Below, piece after piece: positions 1 to 7,825 of a DNA stretch of 64,000 nucleotides. A program made the translations under genes and the position numbers. Below the pieces are notes generated by a model. It was given only the letters and a program-made list of their open reading frames with translations. It was not told the DNA's origin and made no database searches. Each line of letters opens with the position of its first letter. Within the stretch, counting starts at the first letter, position 1. This DNA comes from Sediminibacterium sp. C3 (GTDB lineage: Bacteria; Bacteroidota; Bacteroidia; Chitinophagales; Chitinophagaceae), in the NCBI RefSeq assembly GCF_000508085.1, contig NZ_KI669560.1, positions 2,607,815 to 2,671,814 on the forward strand, in the 5' to 3' direction.

Positions 1-44
1 AACCGCTTTCAAAGCGTTTGCTCCAGCGGATGGTTATAAATATT

Positions 45-66
45 GCCCCATTTGAACCTCAGGGGC
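45..66 (-). other. Hairpin downstream of rplJ
   Basis: A 5-bp G/C stem (GCCCC paired with GGGGC) with a 12-nt loop lies just downstream of the rplJ stop codon on the minus strand. The first 85 bases contain no coding frame I can support. In this ribosomal block rplL normally follows rplJ, so this stretch is probably the rplJ-rplL spacer, with rplL beyond the window edge. The stem might tune L10 versus L7/L12 output, but that is inference. Confidence 0.3.
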
Positions 67-85
67 GTTGGGATGTGCACAATAA

Positions 86-598
86 TTACTGAGCAGCAGC
101 TTCTGCCTGCTTTTCGTGGTGTTGTAACAAACCAGCCAAAACACGCTTGGCAGGGGACTGTAACAATCCAATTACTTCACCAATCAATTCATTCTTAGTC
201 TTGATTTGGGTAAGTGCTTTCAGGTTGTTATCGCCACTGTAAACTTCACCGTTAATGAAAGCCGCTTTTAAAACAGGCTTTTCCATATTTCCTTTGGAAC
301 GGAAAGAGCTGATAATTAAAGCTGGTTCTTTTGGATTCTCAGAGAACATCAATGCAGTTACATTGTGTAAAGAATCAAAAACACCCGCATATTTTTCAGC
401 ATCCAACGCTTCTAGGGCTTTGCGTATCAAAGTGTTCTTAGCCACTTTCATCTCAACATTCTTGTCGAAACAAGTTCTTCTAAGGTTAGAAACCTGCTCT
501 ACAGTCAGGGATTCAGTATCTGTGATATAGAAGTTGTTATACTGAGCGAATTTTTCCTTCAGTATTTCAATTACTTCGTTTTTTTGGTCTTTGTTCAT
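86..598 (-). CDS. rplJ: 50S ribosomal protein L10 (uL10)
   Basis: 170 aa, usual length for uL10. L10 forms the base of the ribosomal stalk: its N-terminal domain binds 23S rRNA with L11, and its C-terminal helix binds L7/L12 dimers, which recruit translation factors. The sequence opens MNKDQKNEVIEILKEKF and has the family stretch KVAKNTLIRKAL near residues 52-63; the C-terminus is the expected alanine/glutamate-rich helix. It is the third gene of rplK-rplA-rplJ, 53 bases after rplA. In many bacteria L10 with L7/L12 represses its own mRNA leader; I did not find a convincing leader structure in the short rplA-rplJ gap. Confidence 0.97.
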   Translation of the reverse strand: MNKDQKNEVIEILKEKFAQYNNFYITDTESLTVEQVSNLRRTCFDKNVEMKVAKNTLIRKALEALDAEKYAGVFDSLHNVTALMFSENPKEPALIISSFRSKGNMEKPVLKAAFINGEVYSGDNNLKALTQIKTKNELIGEVIGLLQSPAKRVLAGLLQHHEKQAEAAAQ

Positions 599-651
599 AA
601 CTAATTTTTTTTAAAACCCGGGTCATTTCCAGCTAAGCAGGATCGCCAGGA

Positions 652-1344
652 TTAGTTCATTAATGATTTGGTGTCTAATGCAATACCAGGGCTCATTGTG
701 CTGGCCATGCTAGCTCCTTTAAGGTAGGTTCCTTTAGCAGTAGAAGGCTTCAACTTAATGATGGCATTGATTAATTCGGTGCTGTTTTCAGCTAATTTTT
801 CAGGAGAGAAAGAAATTCTTCCGATAGAAGCGTGAACAATACCAGTTTTATCTACTTTGAAAGCGATTTTACCACCTTTTACTTCATTAACAGCGGCAGC
901 AACGTCGTTGGTTACAGTACCGGTTTTAGGGTTTGGCATCAAGTTACGAGGACCCAATACTTTACCTAATTTACCAATCTTAGGCATAACCGCAGGCGTA
1001 GCGATGATTACATCGATATCTACCCAACCACCTTCAATCTTAGTAATGAATTCGTCCAATCCAACATAATCAGCACCTGCTTCGTTTGCAGCAGCTTCTT
1101 TATCAGGCGTACACAAAACCAATACTTTTTTGGTTTTACCAGTACCATGCGGCAATGAAACGGTACCACGTACCTGTTGGTCAGCTTTTTTAGGATCTAC
1201 GCCTAAACGGATATGTAGGTCAACAGAACTGTCGAATTTTGTACAGTTGATTTCTTTAACCAATGATGCAGCTTCCTTAAGAGAATAAAACTTTGCTTTA
1301 TCCACCTTAGTGTTCGCTACTTTTCTTTTTTTAGTAAGTGACAT
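652..1344 (-). CDS. rplA: 50S ribosomal protein L1 (uL1)
   Basis: 230 aa, full length. L1 is the mobile stalk protein next to the ribosomal E site and in many bacteria is a translational repressor of the L11 operon. Recognisable L1 segments are the central [14 protein letters not shown] signature (about residues 131-144) and the glycine/valine-rich GKTKKVLVL stretch. It follows rplK by 27 bases and precedes rplJ, so the three are co-transcribed from the promoter upstream of rplK. Confidence 0.97.
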   Translation of the reverse strand: MSLTKKRKVANTKVDKAKFYSLKEAASLVKEINCTKFDSSVDLHIRLGVDPKKADQQVRGTVSLPHGTGKTKKVLVLCTPDKEAAANEAGADYVGLDEFITKIEGGWVDIDVIIATPAVMPKIGKLGKVLGPRNLMPNPKTGTVTNDVAAAVNEVKGGKIAFKVDKTGIVHASIGRISFSPEKLAENSTELINAIIKLKPSTAKGTYLKGASMASTMSPGIALDTKSLMN

Positions 1345-1371
1345 GTTTAATTAGTTAAGTAGGTGAATAAA

Positions 1372-1815
1372 TTAGTTTTCCCAAGGGGCTTTACCATCAA
1401 CGGTGATACCCATACTGCGTGCAGTACCGGCAACCATGCTCATGGCGCTGTTTAAAGTAAATGCGTTCAGGTCAGACATTTTGTCTTTGGCAATTGCTTC
1501 AACTTGTTCCCAAGTTACTTTACCTACTTTTTGACGATTGCTTTCCTTAGAACCTTTCTGAATCTTGGCAGCTTCCATTAACTGCACAGCAGCCGGAGCG
1601 GTTTTGATAACAAAGTCGAAAGATTTGTCAGAATAAACTGTGATAAGAACAGGAACAACTTTTCCCATTTTATCCTGAGTTCTAGCATTAAACTGCTTAC
1701 AGAACTCCATAATGTTAACACCCTTAGAACCGAGTGCAGGGCCTACTGGAGGCGCAGGATTGGCTTGACCACCTTTCACCTGCAGCTTCACAAAGCCAGA
1801 GATTTCTTTTGCCAT
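1372..1815 (-). CDS. rplK: 50S ribosomal protein L11 (uL11)
   Basis: 147 aa. L11 binds the GTPase-associated centre of 23S rRNA with L10 and is the thiopeptide/RelA-sensing protein of the factor-binding site. Typical features are the N-terminal [14 protein letters not shown] proline-rich segment (about residues 16-29) and the C-terminal RNA-binding domain ending in [12 protein letters not shown]. It is the first gene of rplK-rplA-rplJ and has its own promoter about 90 bases upstream. It is not directly downstream of nusG as in most bacteria, because three glycan genes lie in between. Confidence 0.97.
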   Translation of the reverse strand: MAKEISGFVKLQVKGGQANPAPPVGPALGSKGVNIMEFCKQFNARTQDKMGKVVPVLITVYSDKSFDFVIKTAPAAVQLMEAAKIQKGSKESNRQKVGKVTWEQVEAIAKDKMSDLNAFTLNSAMSMVAGTARSMGITVDGKAPWEN

Positions 1816-1903
1816 TTTTATTTGATTTAATTGGTAATAACGTCCCGGTTTTATGCAGGACTCCCAAATTCAATCGCTCTTTAAAAAAGAACTTTTGGGG
1901 CGG

Positions 1904-1934
1904 CAAAGGTAATGATTTATTTGAAACAGCCAAA
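1904..1934 (-). promoter_or_regulatory. Strong Bacteroidota promoter of rplK-rplA-rplJ
   Basis: On the minus strand TTTG (1934-1931), a spacer of exactly 19 bases, then TACCTTTG (1911-1904). This is a perfect match to the known Bacteroidota -33/-7 promoter (TTTG-N19-TAnnTTTG). It starts immediately after the stop of the preceding aminotransferase gene and leaves a leader of roughly 80 bases before rplK. The leader contains GTCC/GGAC pairing that could form a hairpin; a feedback site for L1 is possible but unproven. Confidence 0.8.
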
Positions 1935-3020
1935 CTAAAATGCATTCAATGCATCAATCACCTGCTGAATAGCCAATTCGGTATGGCAGGCTGAACAAGG
2001 AAGGCTTAAAGTGGTTTCGTGAATGGTTTCAGAAATAGGAAAACTTAAATGACCCAATAGCTGCTTCATAGCTTTTTGCTTATTGGGGGGAACAGGATAA
2101 TGAATTTCCGTTCCAATACCCAGTTTAAGCAGGTATTCCTTCAATTCCGCCCTCTTGGGATGACGAATATTGAAAATATGATATACGTCATGGTAATCCG
2201 GGTCAACTACAGGAAGAATAAAATCCTCTTTCAGTTGTTCCAGGTACATAGCAGCCAGCTTGCGTTTGTGATCATTGATTTTGTCCAGATAGGGCAGCTT
2301 CACACCAAGAAACATTGCTTGAATTTCATCGAGGCGGCTATTGTAACCTACTACTTCATTATAATATTTCCCCTGTGATCCATAATTACGAATCATTTTC
2401 AGGTCCTCGCAGATATCCGGATCATTGGTCAGTATGGCACCCGCATCACCCAGTGCACCCAGGTTTTTGCTGGGATAGAAACTAAAGCCACTCATAATAC
2501 CAAAAGTACCTGCCATTCTCCCTTTGTATTTGGCACCATGCGACTGGGCACAATCCTCAATAATATGCAGGCCGTGTTTATCGGCAATGGACAAAATAGG
2601 ATCCATTTCACAGCACTTGCCATACAAATGCACCACCATGATGGCTTTGGTTTTGGCCGTAATGGCTTCTTCTATTTTATTAGGGTCTATATTATAAGTG
2701 CGTATATCAGGTTCAACCAAAACAGGTTTATGACCAGCATGAATAATCGCAATAATGGAAGCGATATAGGTATTGGAAGGAACAATAATTTCTGACCCCT
2801 TTGGTAAATGCAAGGCCCAGATAGCCAGAATTAACGCATCCAATCCATTGGCAACTCCAACACAGTGATTCATTTGATTGTATCTGGCAAAATCCTCCTG
2901 GAATTTCTTTACCTCATCACCCAAAATATACCAGCCTTTGTCCAGAAACTGGCTAAATCTTTTTTCAAATAAAAGAGTATAGGGCTCATTCACTTTTGAA
3001 AGGCAGTCGTACGGTATCAT
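1935..3020 (-). CDS. DegT/DnrJ/EryC1 family sugar aminotransferase (FdtB/QdtB-like)
   Basis: 361 aa, full length. PLP-dependent fold type I aminotransferase acting on nucleotide-linked keto sugars. The Schiff-base lysine is K185 in the motif FYPSKNLGALGD, with the upstream IIEDCAQSHG segment (PLP-ring contacts) at about 153-162. Its ATG overlaps the stop of the upstream FdtA-like cupin gene by 4 bases, so the two are translationally coupled. That pairing is typical of dTDP-3-amino-3,6-dideoxyhexose synthesis, where the cupin isomerises dTDP-4-keto-6-deoxyglucose and the aminotransferase installs a 3-amino group. The exact sugar cannot be told from sequence. The gene sits oddly, directly in front of the rplK promoter. 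Confidence 0.88.
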   Translation of the reverse strand: MIPYDCLSKVNEPYTLLFEKRFSQFLDKGWYILGDEVKKFQEDFARYNQMNHCVGVANGLDALILAIWALHLPKGSEIIVPSNTYIASIIAIIHAGHKPVLVEPDIRTYNIDPNKIEEAITAKTKAIMVVHLYGKCCEMDPILSIADKHGLHIIEDCAQSHGAKYKGRMAGTFGIMSGFSFYPSKNLGALGDAGAILTNDPDICEDLKMIRNYGSQGKYYNEVVGYNSRLDEIQAMFLGVKLPYLDKINDHKRKLAAMYLEQLKEDFILPVVDPDYHDVYHIFNIRHPKRAELKEYLLKLGIGTEIHYPVPPNKQKAMKQLLGHLSFPISETIHETTLSLPCSACHTELAIQQVIDALNAF

Positions 3021-3400
3021 TTTTTTTCGGGATAAGGCTCGTAAATATAATCGGAAGAATCAAATGTAGTGGAGGCAAATACCAGCAAAACAGCATCTTT
3101 AGAGAAGTCATACATTTTATGCCAGTCTCTGGTTTCCAGAATTAAACACTTGGAAGGATTGTCTAAAAGAAATTCCTCCACATGTTCTCCATCATTGTTC
3201 CAGACTTTGCAGGAACCATGAATACAAATGGCAGCCTGCACAGTTTCATGATGACGATGTCCTCCTCTAGCAGTTTCATCTACATTGTAAATGTAGAACA
3301 CACGCTTAATTTTAAAAGGGAGCAAACGCTCGGCATTGTCCAGTACTGTCAACTCTCCACGGGTATCTTTAAAATTAACAAGATTCAGTATATGCGCCAT
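3017..3400 (-). CDS. FdtA/QdtA-type cupin, sugar 3,4-ketoisomerase (WxcM-like)
   Basis: 127 aa, a single cupin domain. The family isomerises dTDP-4-keto-6-deoxy-D-glucose to the 3-keto sugar. The cupin signature is visible as GGHRHHETVQAAICIHG (about residues 46-62), with a second cupin stretch ending in ETRDWHKMYDF. It overlaps the downstream aminotransferase by 4 bases, which strongly supports a joint role in amino-sugar synthesis. No rfbA/rfbB genes to make the substrate are nearby, so substrate must come from elsewhere in the genome. Whether the product is the galacto or gluco epimer cannot be decided here. Confidence 0.87.
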   Translation of the reverse strand: MAHILNLVNFKDTRGELTVLDNAERLLPFKIKRVFYIYNVDETARGGHRHHETVQAAICIHGSCKVWNNDGEHVEEFLLDNPSKCLILETRDWHKMYDFSKDAVLLVFASTTFDSSDYIYEPYPEKK

Positions 3401-3422
3401 ATGAAACTAAGATATTAAAAAA

Positions 3423-4280
3423 TTAATCAAGGGATTGTTCAGCTAAAAATTTATCAATTTTATCTAATAATTCAGGGGCTTTAACCATATCAAATTTCCG
3501 GGCATACAATCTATCTGAACCAATGATATCTTCAAAGTCAGTGATATCAAAAGTCTTGGGACTTGGCGTTTTTGGAGGGTGTTTATAATAATGACAATTC
3601 TCATTAACTACCTGCCCAGCGAAAGGCGAATTAAGCAAAATGGTTTGAAACAAAAATTCATCAGGGGCCCAAGAATACCGGAAAAACCGACGCATCTTAG
3701 GATTCCTGTCAACTGTTTGCAGAACATATTCAGCTGCTTCAGGGCTGATTGCCCAGAACATGGAACTACCATAAAACTTCATGCCTTTGGGCTGATTGGT
3801 TCTTTTAAAAAGAAGATTGATGATTCGTTCAAGAAAAAATTGCCCACGAAATCGAAAATCAGTCAGATGGTATTTATTTACTCTTTGCATTCCCTCCTCC
3901 CATTCTCCATTGAAAGCCCTGTATTTCAATAAAAGTTTCCCTTTTCTTGCTTCAAAAAAGGATTGCATCTGAACAGCCGTTTTTATTGGATAATCCTGCC
4001 CGCTCATTAAACTGATAAAATCATAGGTTCGTGCAGAATCGAGAATCTCCTGCAAACCATTAAATTCAGCCTGAATTGTACTATAGGCAGCCCATTGAAC
4101 ATCTACCCTGTTTTGAATAAAGTATACATTGGAATATTTGTTCAGATTGCTATGCGATTCCAGGGTAAATTTTGCATCTACATGTATGTAGAAATCAAAA
4201 TCGGGGTGTTGCATTTGCTGAATCATTCGCTCTGTTTGGAGCGGATTCGTATAAGTAATAATCAGGTGTGCAACTCTCAT
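3423..4280 (-). CDS. Core-2/I-branching type beta-glycosyltransferase (GT14-like)
   Basis: 285 aa. It resembles the GT14 family, which in animals includes beta-1,6-N-acetylglucosaminyltransferases and xylosyltransferases, and which is common in Bacteroidota surface-glycan clusters. Supporting features are MRVAHLIITYTNPLQ at the N-terminus, FYIHVDAK at about residues 30-37, FISLMSGQDYPIK at about 89-101, and the acceptor-site region FFRYSWAPDEFLFQTIL near 199-215. No membrane segment is seen, so it is probably cytoplasmic. It is the first gene of the three-gene glycan cassette, 22 bases ahead of the cupin gene. Donor and acceptor are unknown. Confidence 0.82.
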   Translation of the reverse strand: MRVAHLIITYTNPLQTERMIQQMQHPDFDFYIHVDAKFTLESHSNLNKYSNVYFIQNRVDVQWAAYSTIQAEFNGLQEILDSARTYDFISLMSGQDYPIKTAVQMQSFFEARKGKLLLKYRAFNGEWEEGMQRVNKYHLTDFRFRGQFFLERIINLLFKRTNQPKGMKFYGSSMFWAISPEAAEYVLQTVDRNPKMRRFFRYSWAPDEFLFQTILLNSPFAGQVVNENCHYYKHPPKTPSPKTFDITDFEDIIGSDRLYARKFDMVKAPELLDKIDKFLAEQSLD

Positions 4281-4308
4281 AATGCTTTGAAGACCGTAAA
4301 AGTATTAA

Positions 4309-4346
4309 ATATTAATTAAAAAGCCACTACATTTCGTAGTGGCTTT
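4309..4346 (-). terminator. Rho-independent terminator after nusG
   Basis: An 11-bp perfect stem (AAAGCCACTAC pairing with GTAGTGGCTTT, 5-nt loop) is followed on the minus strand by a T-rich run (TTTTTAATTAAT). It closes the tRNA-tuf-secE-nusG unit and separates it from the glycosyltransferase gene. Confidence 0.8.
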
Positions 4347-4367
4347 GAAAAATATATTTAAATTATT

Positions 4368-4967
4368 TTATGCAATCTTTTCAACCTGCATATAACTTAA
4401 TTCAACAGGTGTAGAACGACCAAAGATTTTAACGGTAACTTTCAACTTCTTCTTTTCGTCGTTAACCTCTTCAATAACCCCATTGAAGTCGTTGAAAGGA
4501 CCTTCGATGATCTTGATGGTTTCTCCTACAATGAATGGTTCACTCATAGTTACACCCATATCATTCATTTCATCAACCTTACCCAACATTTTATTCACCT
4601 CAGACTTACGCAGGGAAATAATCATTCCCTTAGAGCCCTTACCATCGGTTAAGAAATGCATGACGTTGCTGATATTGCTGATATGCTGAACCATATCATC
4701 ATTCAACTTTCCGTCTAAAACTTCCATCATTACATAGCCAGGAAAATAGTTCTTCTCGCGCATTACTTTCTTGCCGTTCTGAACCTTATAAACTTTTTCC
4801 ATTGGAAGGAATATCTGCTTAATGATATCCTGCCAGCCATTTCTGATTACATCTTTGTCAAGGTATTCCTTCACTTTTCTTTCCTTACCACTTACTACTC
4901 GCAATACATACCATTTGGTTTCTTGCTGAGGTAGTTCGCTGGTCTGCATTTTTTCTGCTGCTTCCAT
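4368..4967 (-). CDS. nusG: Transcription termination/antitermination protein NusG
   Basis: 199 aa. NusG binds RNA polymerase across the DNA cleft and links it to ribosomes or Rho. The NGN domain begins KWYVLRVVSGKERKVKEYL (about residues 18-36) and includes FLPMEKVYKV and NYFPGYVMMEV. The KOW motif is EPFIVGETIKIIEGPFNDF (about 143-161). It lies 7 bases after secE as in nearly all bacteria. Downstream is a strong terminator instead of rplK. Confidence 0.97.
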   Translation of the reverse strand: MEAAEKMQTSELPQQETKWYVLRVVSGKERKVKEYLDKDVIRNGWQDIIKQIFLPMEKVYKVQNGKKVMREKNYFPGYVMMEVLDGKLNDDMVQHISNISNVMHFLTDGKGSKGMIISLRKSEVNKMLGKVDEMNDMGVTMSEPFIVGETIKIIEGPFNDFNGVIEEVNDEKKKLKVTVKIFGRSTPVELSYMQVEKIA

Positions 4968-4974
4968 GATGGGA

Positions 4975-5169
4975 TTACTTGAATAATGAGTAAACTAACT
5001 TTAATAATTGGTTGCTTGAAAAATCCATTATCCAAACCATGGCAGTAATAATTACTGTAGCTACCAAAACAATAACCGTACTCTGTTGCAATTGTAACCA
5101 GGTAGGCCAGGTTACTTTCTCAAGTAATTCCTGGTAGCTTTCTTTAAAGTATAATGCTATTTTATTCAT
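4975..5169 (-). CDS. secE: Preprotein translocase subunit SecE
   Basis: 64 aa, the short single-membrane-span SecE typical of Bacteroidota. It stabilises SecY in the plasma-membrane translocon. The amphipathic KESYQELLEKVTWPTW segment (about residues 9-24) is the conserved SecE signature, followed by one transmembrane helix (about 29-50). It lies between tRNA-Trp and nusG, the classic tuf-trpT-secE-nusG order. Confidence 0.95.
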   Translation of the reverse strand: MNKIALYFKESYQELLEKVTWPTWLQLQQSTVIVLVATVIITAMVWIMDFSSNQLLKLVYSLFK

Positions 5170-5206
5170 TTCCGTGTTTGATCGTTTGTTCAGTGAACGA
5201 TTTTTG

Positions 5207-5277
5207 CACGGGCACTAGGATTCGAACCCAGATCAAAGGTTTTGGAGACCCGTATGCTACCGTTGCACCATGCCCGT
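5207..5277 (-). tRNA. tRNA-Trp (anticodon CCA)
   Basis: A 71-nt cloverleaf with a perfect 7-bp acceptor stem (ACGGGCA with TGCCCGT). The anticodon loop is read CTCCAAA with CCA in the anticodon positions, and the T-loop is GGTTCGAATCC. The 3' CCA is not encoded. It is placed between tuf and secE, the usual position in Bacteroidota and many other bacteria. Confidence 0.96.
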
Positions 5278-5296
5278 TTTTAGACTTCTTTTTACA

Positions 5297-5330
5297 AACA
5301 AAGTACCTAGCGGATGCTAAGTACTTTGTT
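5297..5330 (-). other. Long hairpin between tuf and tRNA-Trp
   Basis: AACAAAGTAC and GTACTTTGTT form a perfect 10-bp outer stem enclosing an inner TAGC/GCTA stem with a GGAT loop. No clean T-run follows, so full termination is doubtful. It could be a partial terminator that lowers secE-nusG relative to tuf, or a processing/stability site for the tuf mRNA and tRNA-Trp. The structure is seen; the function is inference. Confidence 0.5.
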
Positions 5331-5379
5331 CTGTAAAGATATAGTTTTTTGCTGAAAGCCCCTAAGGCTAATTTGCAAA

Positions 5380-6570
5380 TTACTTGATGATTTCAGTAAC
5401 CTGACCAGCACCTACGGTACGGCCACCTTCACGGATCGCGAATTTCAATCCTTTTTCCATCGCGATTGGCTGAATCAATTTAACGCTTAGGTTGATATTA
5501 TCACCAGGCATTACCATTTCAGTTCCTTCTGGTAAAGTAACTTCACCAGTTACGTCAGTTGTTCTGAAGTAGAACTGAGGACGGTATTTGTTAAAGAATG
5601 GAGTGTGACGTCCACCTTCTTCTTTGCTTAGTACGTAAACTTCACCTTTGAAATCAGTGTGAGGAGTAATTGAACCTGGCTTACAGATAACCATACCACG
5701 ACGGATATCTTTCTTTTCAATACCACGTAACAATAAACCTGCGTTGTCACCAGCTTGACCTTCGTCCAATAATTTCTTGAACATTTCAACACCAGTTACA
5801 GTAGAAGATAATGGAGATTCCATTAAACCTACGATTTCAACAGCTTCACCTACTTTGATGATACCACGCTCAATACGACCGGTAGCAACAGTACCACGAC
5901 CAGTGATAGAGAACACGTCTTCTACAGACATCAAGAAAGGCATATCGATTGGACGAGGAGGCAATGGAATGTAAGTATCTACAGCAGCCATTAATTCGTC
6001 AATCTTACCAACCCACTTTGGATCTTCAGCCAAAGCACCGGTTGCAGAACCCTGAATGATTGGGGTATTATCTCCGTCGAATCCATAAGAAGTTAACAAC
6101 TCACGGATTTCCATTTCTACTAGTTCAAGTAATTCAGGATCATCAACAAGGTCAACCTTGTTCATGAATACCACGATACGAGGTACACCTACCTGACGAG
6201 CCAACAAGATATGCTCTTTGGTTTGAGGCATAGGACCATCTGTAGCAGCCACAACTAAAATAGCACCGTCCATTTGAGCAGCACCAGTAATCATGTTCTT
6301 CACATAGTCAGCGTGACCAGGACAGTCAACGTGCGCATAGTGACGATTTTCTGTTTGATACTCAACGTGAGCAGTATTGATGGTAATACCACGCTCTCTT
6401 TCTTCCGGAGCACCGTCGATTTCATCATATTTCTTAGCAACGTTACCCATACCTTTCTTAGATAAGGTAATAGTAATAGCTGCAGTTAAAGTAGTTTTAC
6501 CATGGTCAACGTGACCAATGGTACCTACGTTTACGTGAGGTTTCTCCCTCTTAAAGGTCTCTTTTGCCAT
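5380..6570 (-). CDS. tuf: Translation elongation factor EF-Tu
   Basis: 396 aa, full length. This GTPase delivers aminoacyl-tRNA to the ribosome. Motifs are the P-loop [10 protein letters not shown] (about residues 18-27), switch [14 protein letters not shown] (about 81-92) and NKVD (about 136-139). Codon use is strongly biased, as expected for a very highly expressed gene. It is preceded by four tRNA genes and followed by tRNA-Trp-secE-nusG, so it is probably cut from a mixed tRNA-mRNA transcript. Confidence 0.98.
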   Translation of the reverse strand: MAKETFKREKPHVNVGTIGHVDHGKTTLTAAITITLSKKGMGNVAKKYDEIDGAPEERERGITINTAHVEYQTENRHYAHVDCPGHADYVKNMITGAAQMDGAILVVAATDGPMPQTKEHILLARQVGVPRIVVFMNKVDLVDDPELLELVEMEIRELLTSYGFDGDNTPIIQGSATGALAEDPKWVGKIDELMAAVDTYIPLPPRPIDMPFLMSVEDVFSITGRGTVATGRIERGIIKVGEAVEIVGLMESPLSSTVTGVEMFKKLLDEGQAGDNAGLLLRGIEKKDIRRGMVICKPGSITPHTDFKGEVYVLSKEEGGRHTPFFNKYRPQFYFRTTDVTGEVTLPEGTEMVMPGDNINLSVKLIQPIAMEKGLKFAIREGGRTVGAGQVTEIIK

Positions 6571-6728
6571 TTGTATCGGTTTTTAGTTGTGTTTTTAAAA
6601 ATTTATATCGCTGCCCTCCCTCAGGCATTGTTTTATCTTCTTTCTCACCCATCCCATTCTTTCCTGACAAATCCAGTTGAACGGGATATCACCAGGGAAA
6701 TCAATCTGAGCCATTCATCTGAGTGCAG

Positions 6729-6800
<72 letters not shown>

Positions 6801-6816
6801 AGACTCAAAAAAATGG

Positions 6817-6889
6817 AGCGGAAGACGAGGGTCGAACTCGCGACCTATAGCTTGGAAGGCTATCGCTCTACCAATTGAGCTACTTCCGC
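6817..6889 (-). tRNA. tRNA-Gly (anticodon TCC)
   Basis: A cloverleaf with perfect acceptor GCGGAAG/CTTCCGC and anticodon loop CTTCCAA giving TCC. It reads GGA/GGG codons. It is third in the four-tRNA cluster before tuf, equivalent in position and anticodon to E. coli glyT. Confidence 0.95.
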
Positions 6890-6928
6890 TTAACCATAAA
6901 AAAAGAACTATCATCCGAAGATGAAATG

Positions 6929-7011
<83 letters not shown>

Positions 7012-7058
7012 GTGTTTATTTTACCTGTTTCAGCAGGGCTGAACCAGGATTCAATGAG

Positions 7059-7131
7059 AGCCGAAGATGGGACTCGAACCCGCGACCTGCTGATTACAAA
7101 TCAGCTGCTCTACCAACTGAGCTACTTCGGC
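7059..7131 (-). tRNA. tRNA-Thr (anticodon TGT)
   Basis: A cloverleaf with acceptor GCCGAAG/CTTCGGC and anticodon stem GCTGA/TCAGC with loop TTTGTAA giving TGT. It is the first transcribed gene of the tRNA-tuf operon, about 32 bases after the -7 box of the promoter. It is equivalent to E. coli thrU. Confidence 0.95.
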
Positions 7132-7162
7132 AAAAAAAGAACTTCCCTATTTTTTGGGATGG

Positions 7163-7192
7163 CAAAGGTAATGGAAATCTTTATTTGGCAAA
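7163..7192 (-). promoter_or_regulatory. Promoter of the tRNA-tuf-secE-nusG operon
   Basis: The minus strand reads TTTG (7192-7189), an 18-base spacer, then TACCTTTG (7170-7163), matching the Bacteroidota -33/-7 consensus. The extended -7 box ATTACCTTTGCC is identical to that of rplK. The 265 bases between the first tRNA and hpf hold this promoter and the hpf terminator; I see no gene in the rest. Confidence 0.75.
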
Positions 7193-7354
7193 ATTTTGCA
7201 AAGATTTTTTTTAATGATTTTACCGCATTTTTTTCAACAGCAACAAAAACAGGCCTTTTAGGGGCATTTAACCGGAAAATAAAAGAGATTGGTTCGGGAA
7301 AATTGCGGCAAGATTTGACTCCTCGTCTGGAAATTGAAAATCAGATTAAGGCAT

Positions 7355-7384
7355 AAAATAAAAAAGCTCCCCGGTGGGGAGCTT
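7355..7384 (-). terminator. Rho-independent terminator after hpf
   Basis: A 9-bp GC-rich stem (AAGCTCCCC with GGGGAGCTT, 3-nt loop) is followed on the minus strand by TTTTATTTTA. It insulates the hpf transcript from the tRNA-tuf promoter downstream. Confidence 0.8.
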
Positions 7385-7396
7385 GGTTTTAGGCGG

Positions 7397-7687
7397 CTAA
7401 TTTTTCTTTTTACGTTTAATTTGATTGATTAATGAATTTAAAGCACTTTCAAATGATTCCTCGAAAGATTTGGAAGAGGACTTTACAAAGAATTCATGCT
7501 TAGGAACATGTACTTTAATCTCTGCAACCTTGTCCTTGATGTTGTGAACCACATTATCCAGTTTCAAGAATACATCCACTTTGAGAATCTTGTCGTGAAA
7601 CGTAGGCAGCTTGGCCAGTTTCTTTCTTACGAACTCTACTAGTTTTTCATCTGCGTCAAAATGGACAGTTTGAATGTTAACGTTCAT
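7397..7687 (-). CDS. hpf: Ribosome hibernation-promoting factor, short HPF/RaiA type
   Basis: 96 aa, a short HPF consisting only of the ribosome-binding domain. It binds the 30S decoding region and stops translation when growth ceases. It starts MNVNIQTVHFDADEKLVEFV and ends in a lysine-rich tail (IKRKKKN). The long-HPF C-terminal dimerisation domain is absent. It lies downstream of xerC and upstream of the tRNA-tuf operon. Confidence 0.9.
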   Translation of the reverse strand: MNVNIQTVHFDADEKLVEFVRKKLAKLPTFHDKILKVDVFLKLDNVVHNIKDKVAEIKVHVPKHEFFVKSSSKSFEESFESALNSLINQIKRKKKN

Positions 7688-7730
7688 GGTTAAACATTTA
7701 ATCGGTGAAACAATAAATTAAAAAGAACTG

Positions 7731-7756
7731 CCTGTTAAAAACTACCCTTTAACAGG
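7731..7756. other. Inverted repeat in the xerC-hpf gap
   Basis: CCTGTTAAA (7731-7739) and TTTAACAGG (7748-7756) form a perfect 9-bp stem with an 8-nt loop in the 138-base gap between xerC and hpf. On the minus strand a short T-run comes a few bases later, so it may be a weak xerC terminator or part of the hpf leader. The rest of the gap shows nothing else. Confidence 0.4.
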
Positions 7757-7825
7757 ACCATTAAGTTAATCAGAATTCTTCAGGAAAACAAGAGCCTGAC
7801 GATAATTTTACTGGAATTTTAACAG

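Noticed and set aside
5777..5974. Antisense frames inside tuf and other highly biased genes as real genes
   Set aside because: They are frame shadows of strong codon bias with no start context or family match.
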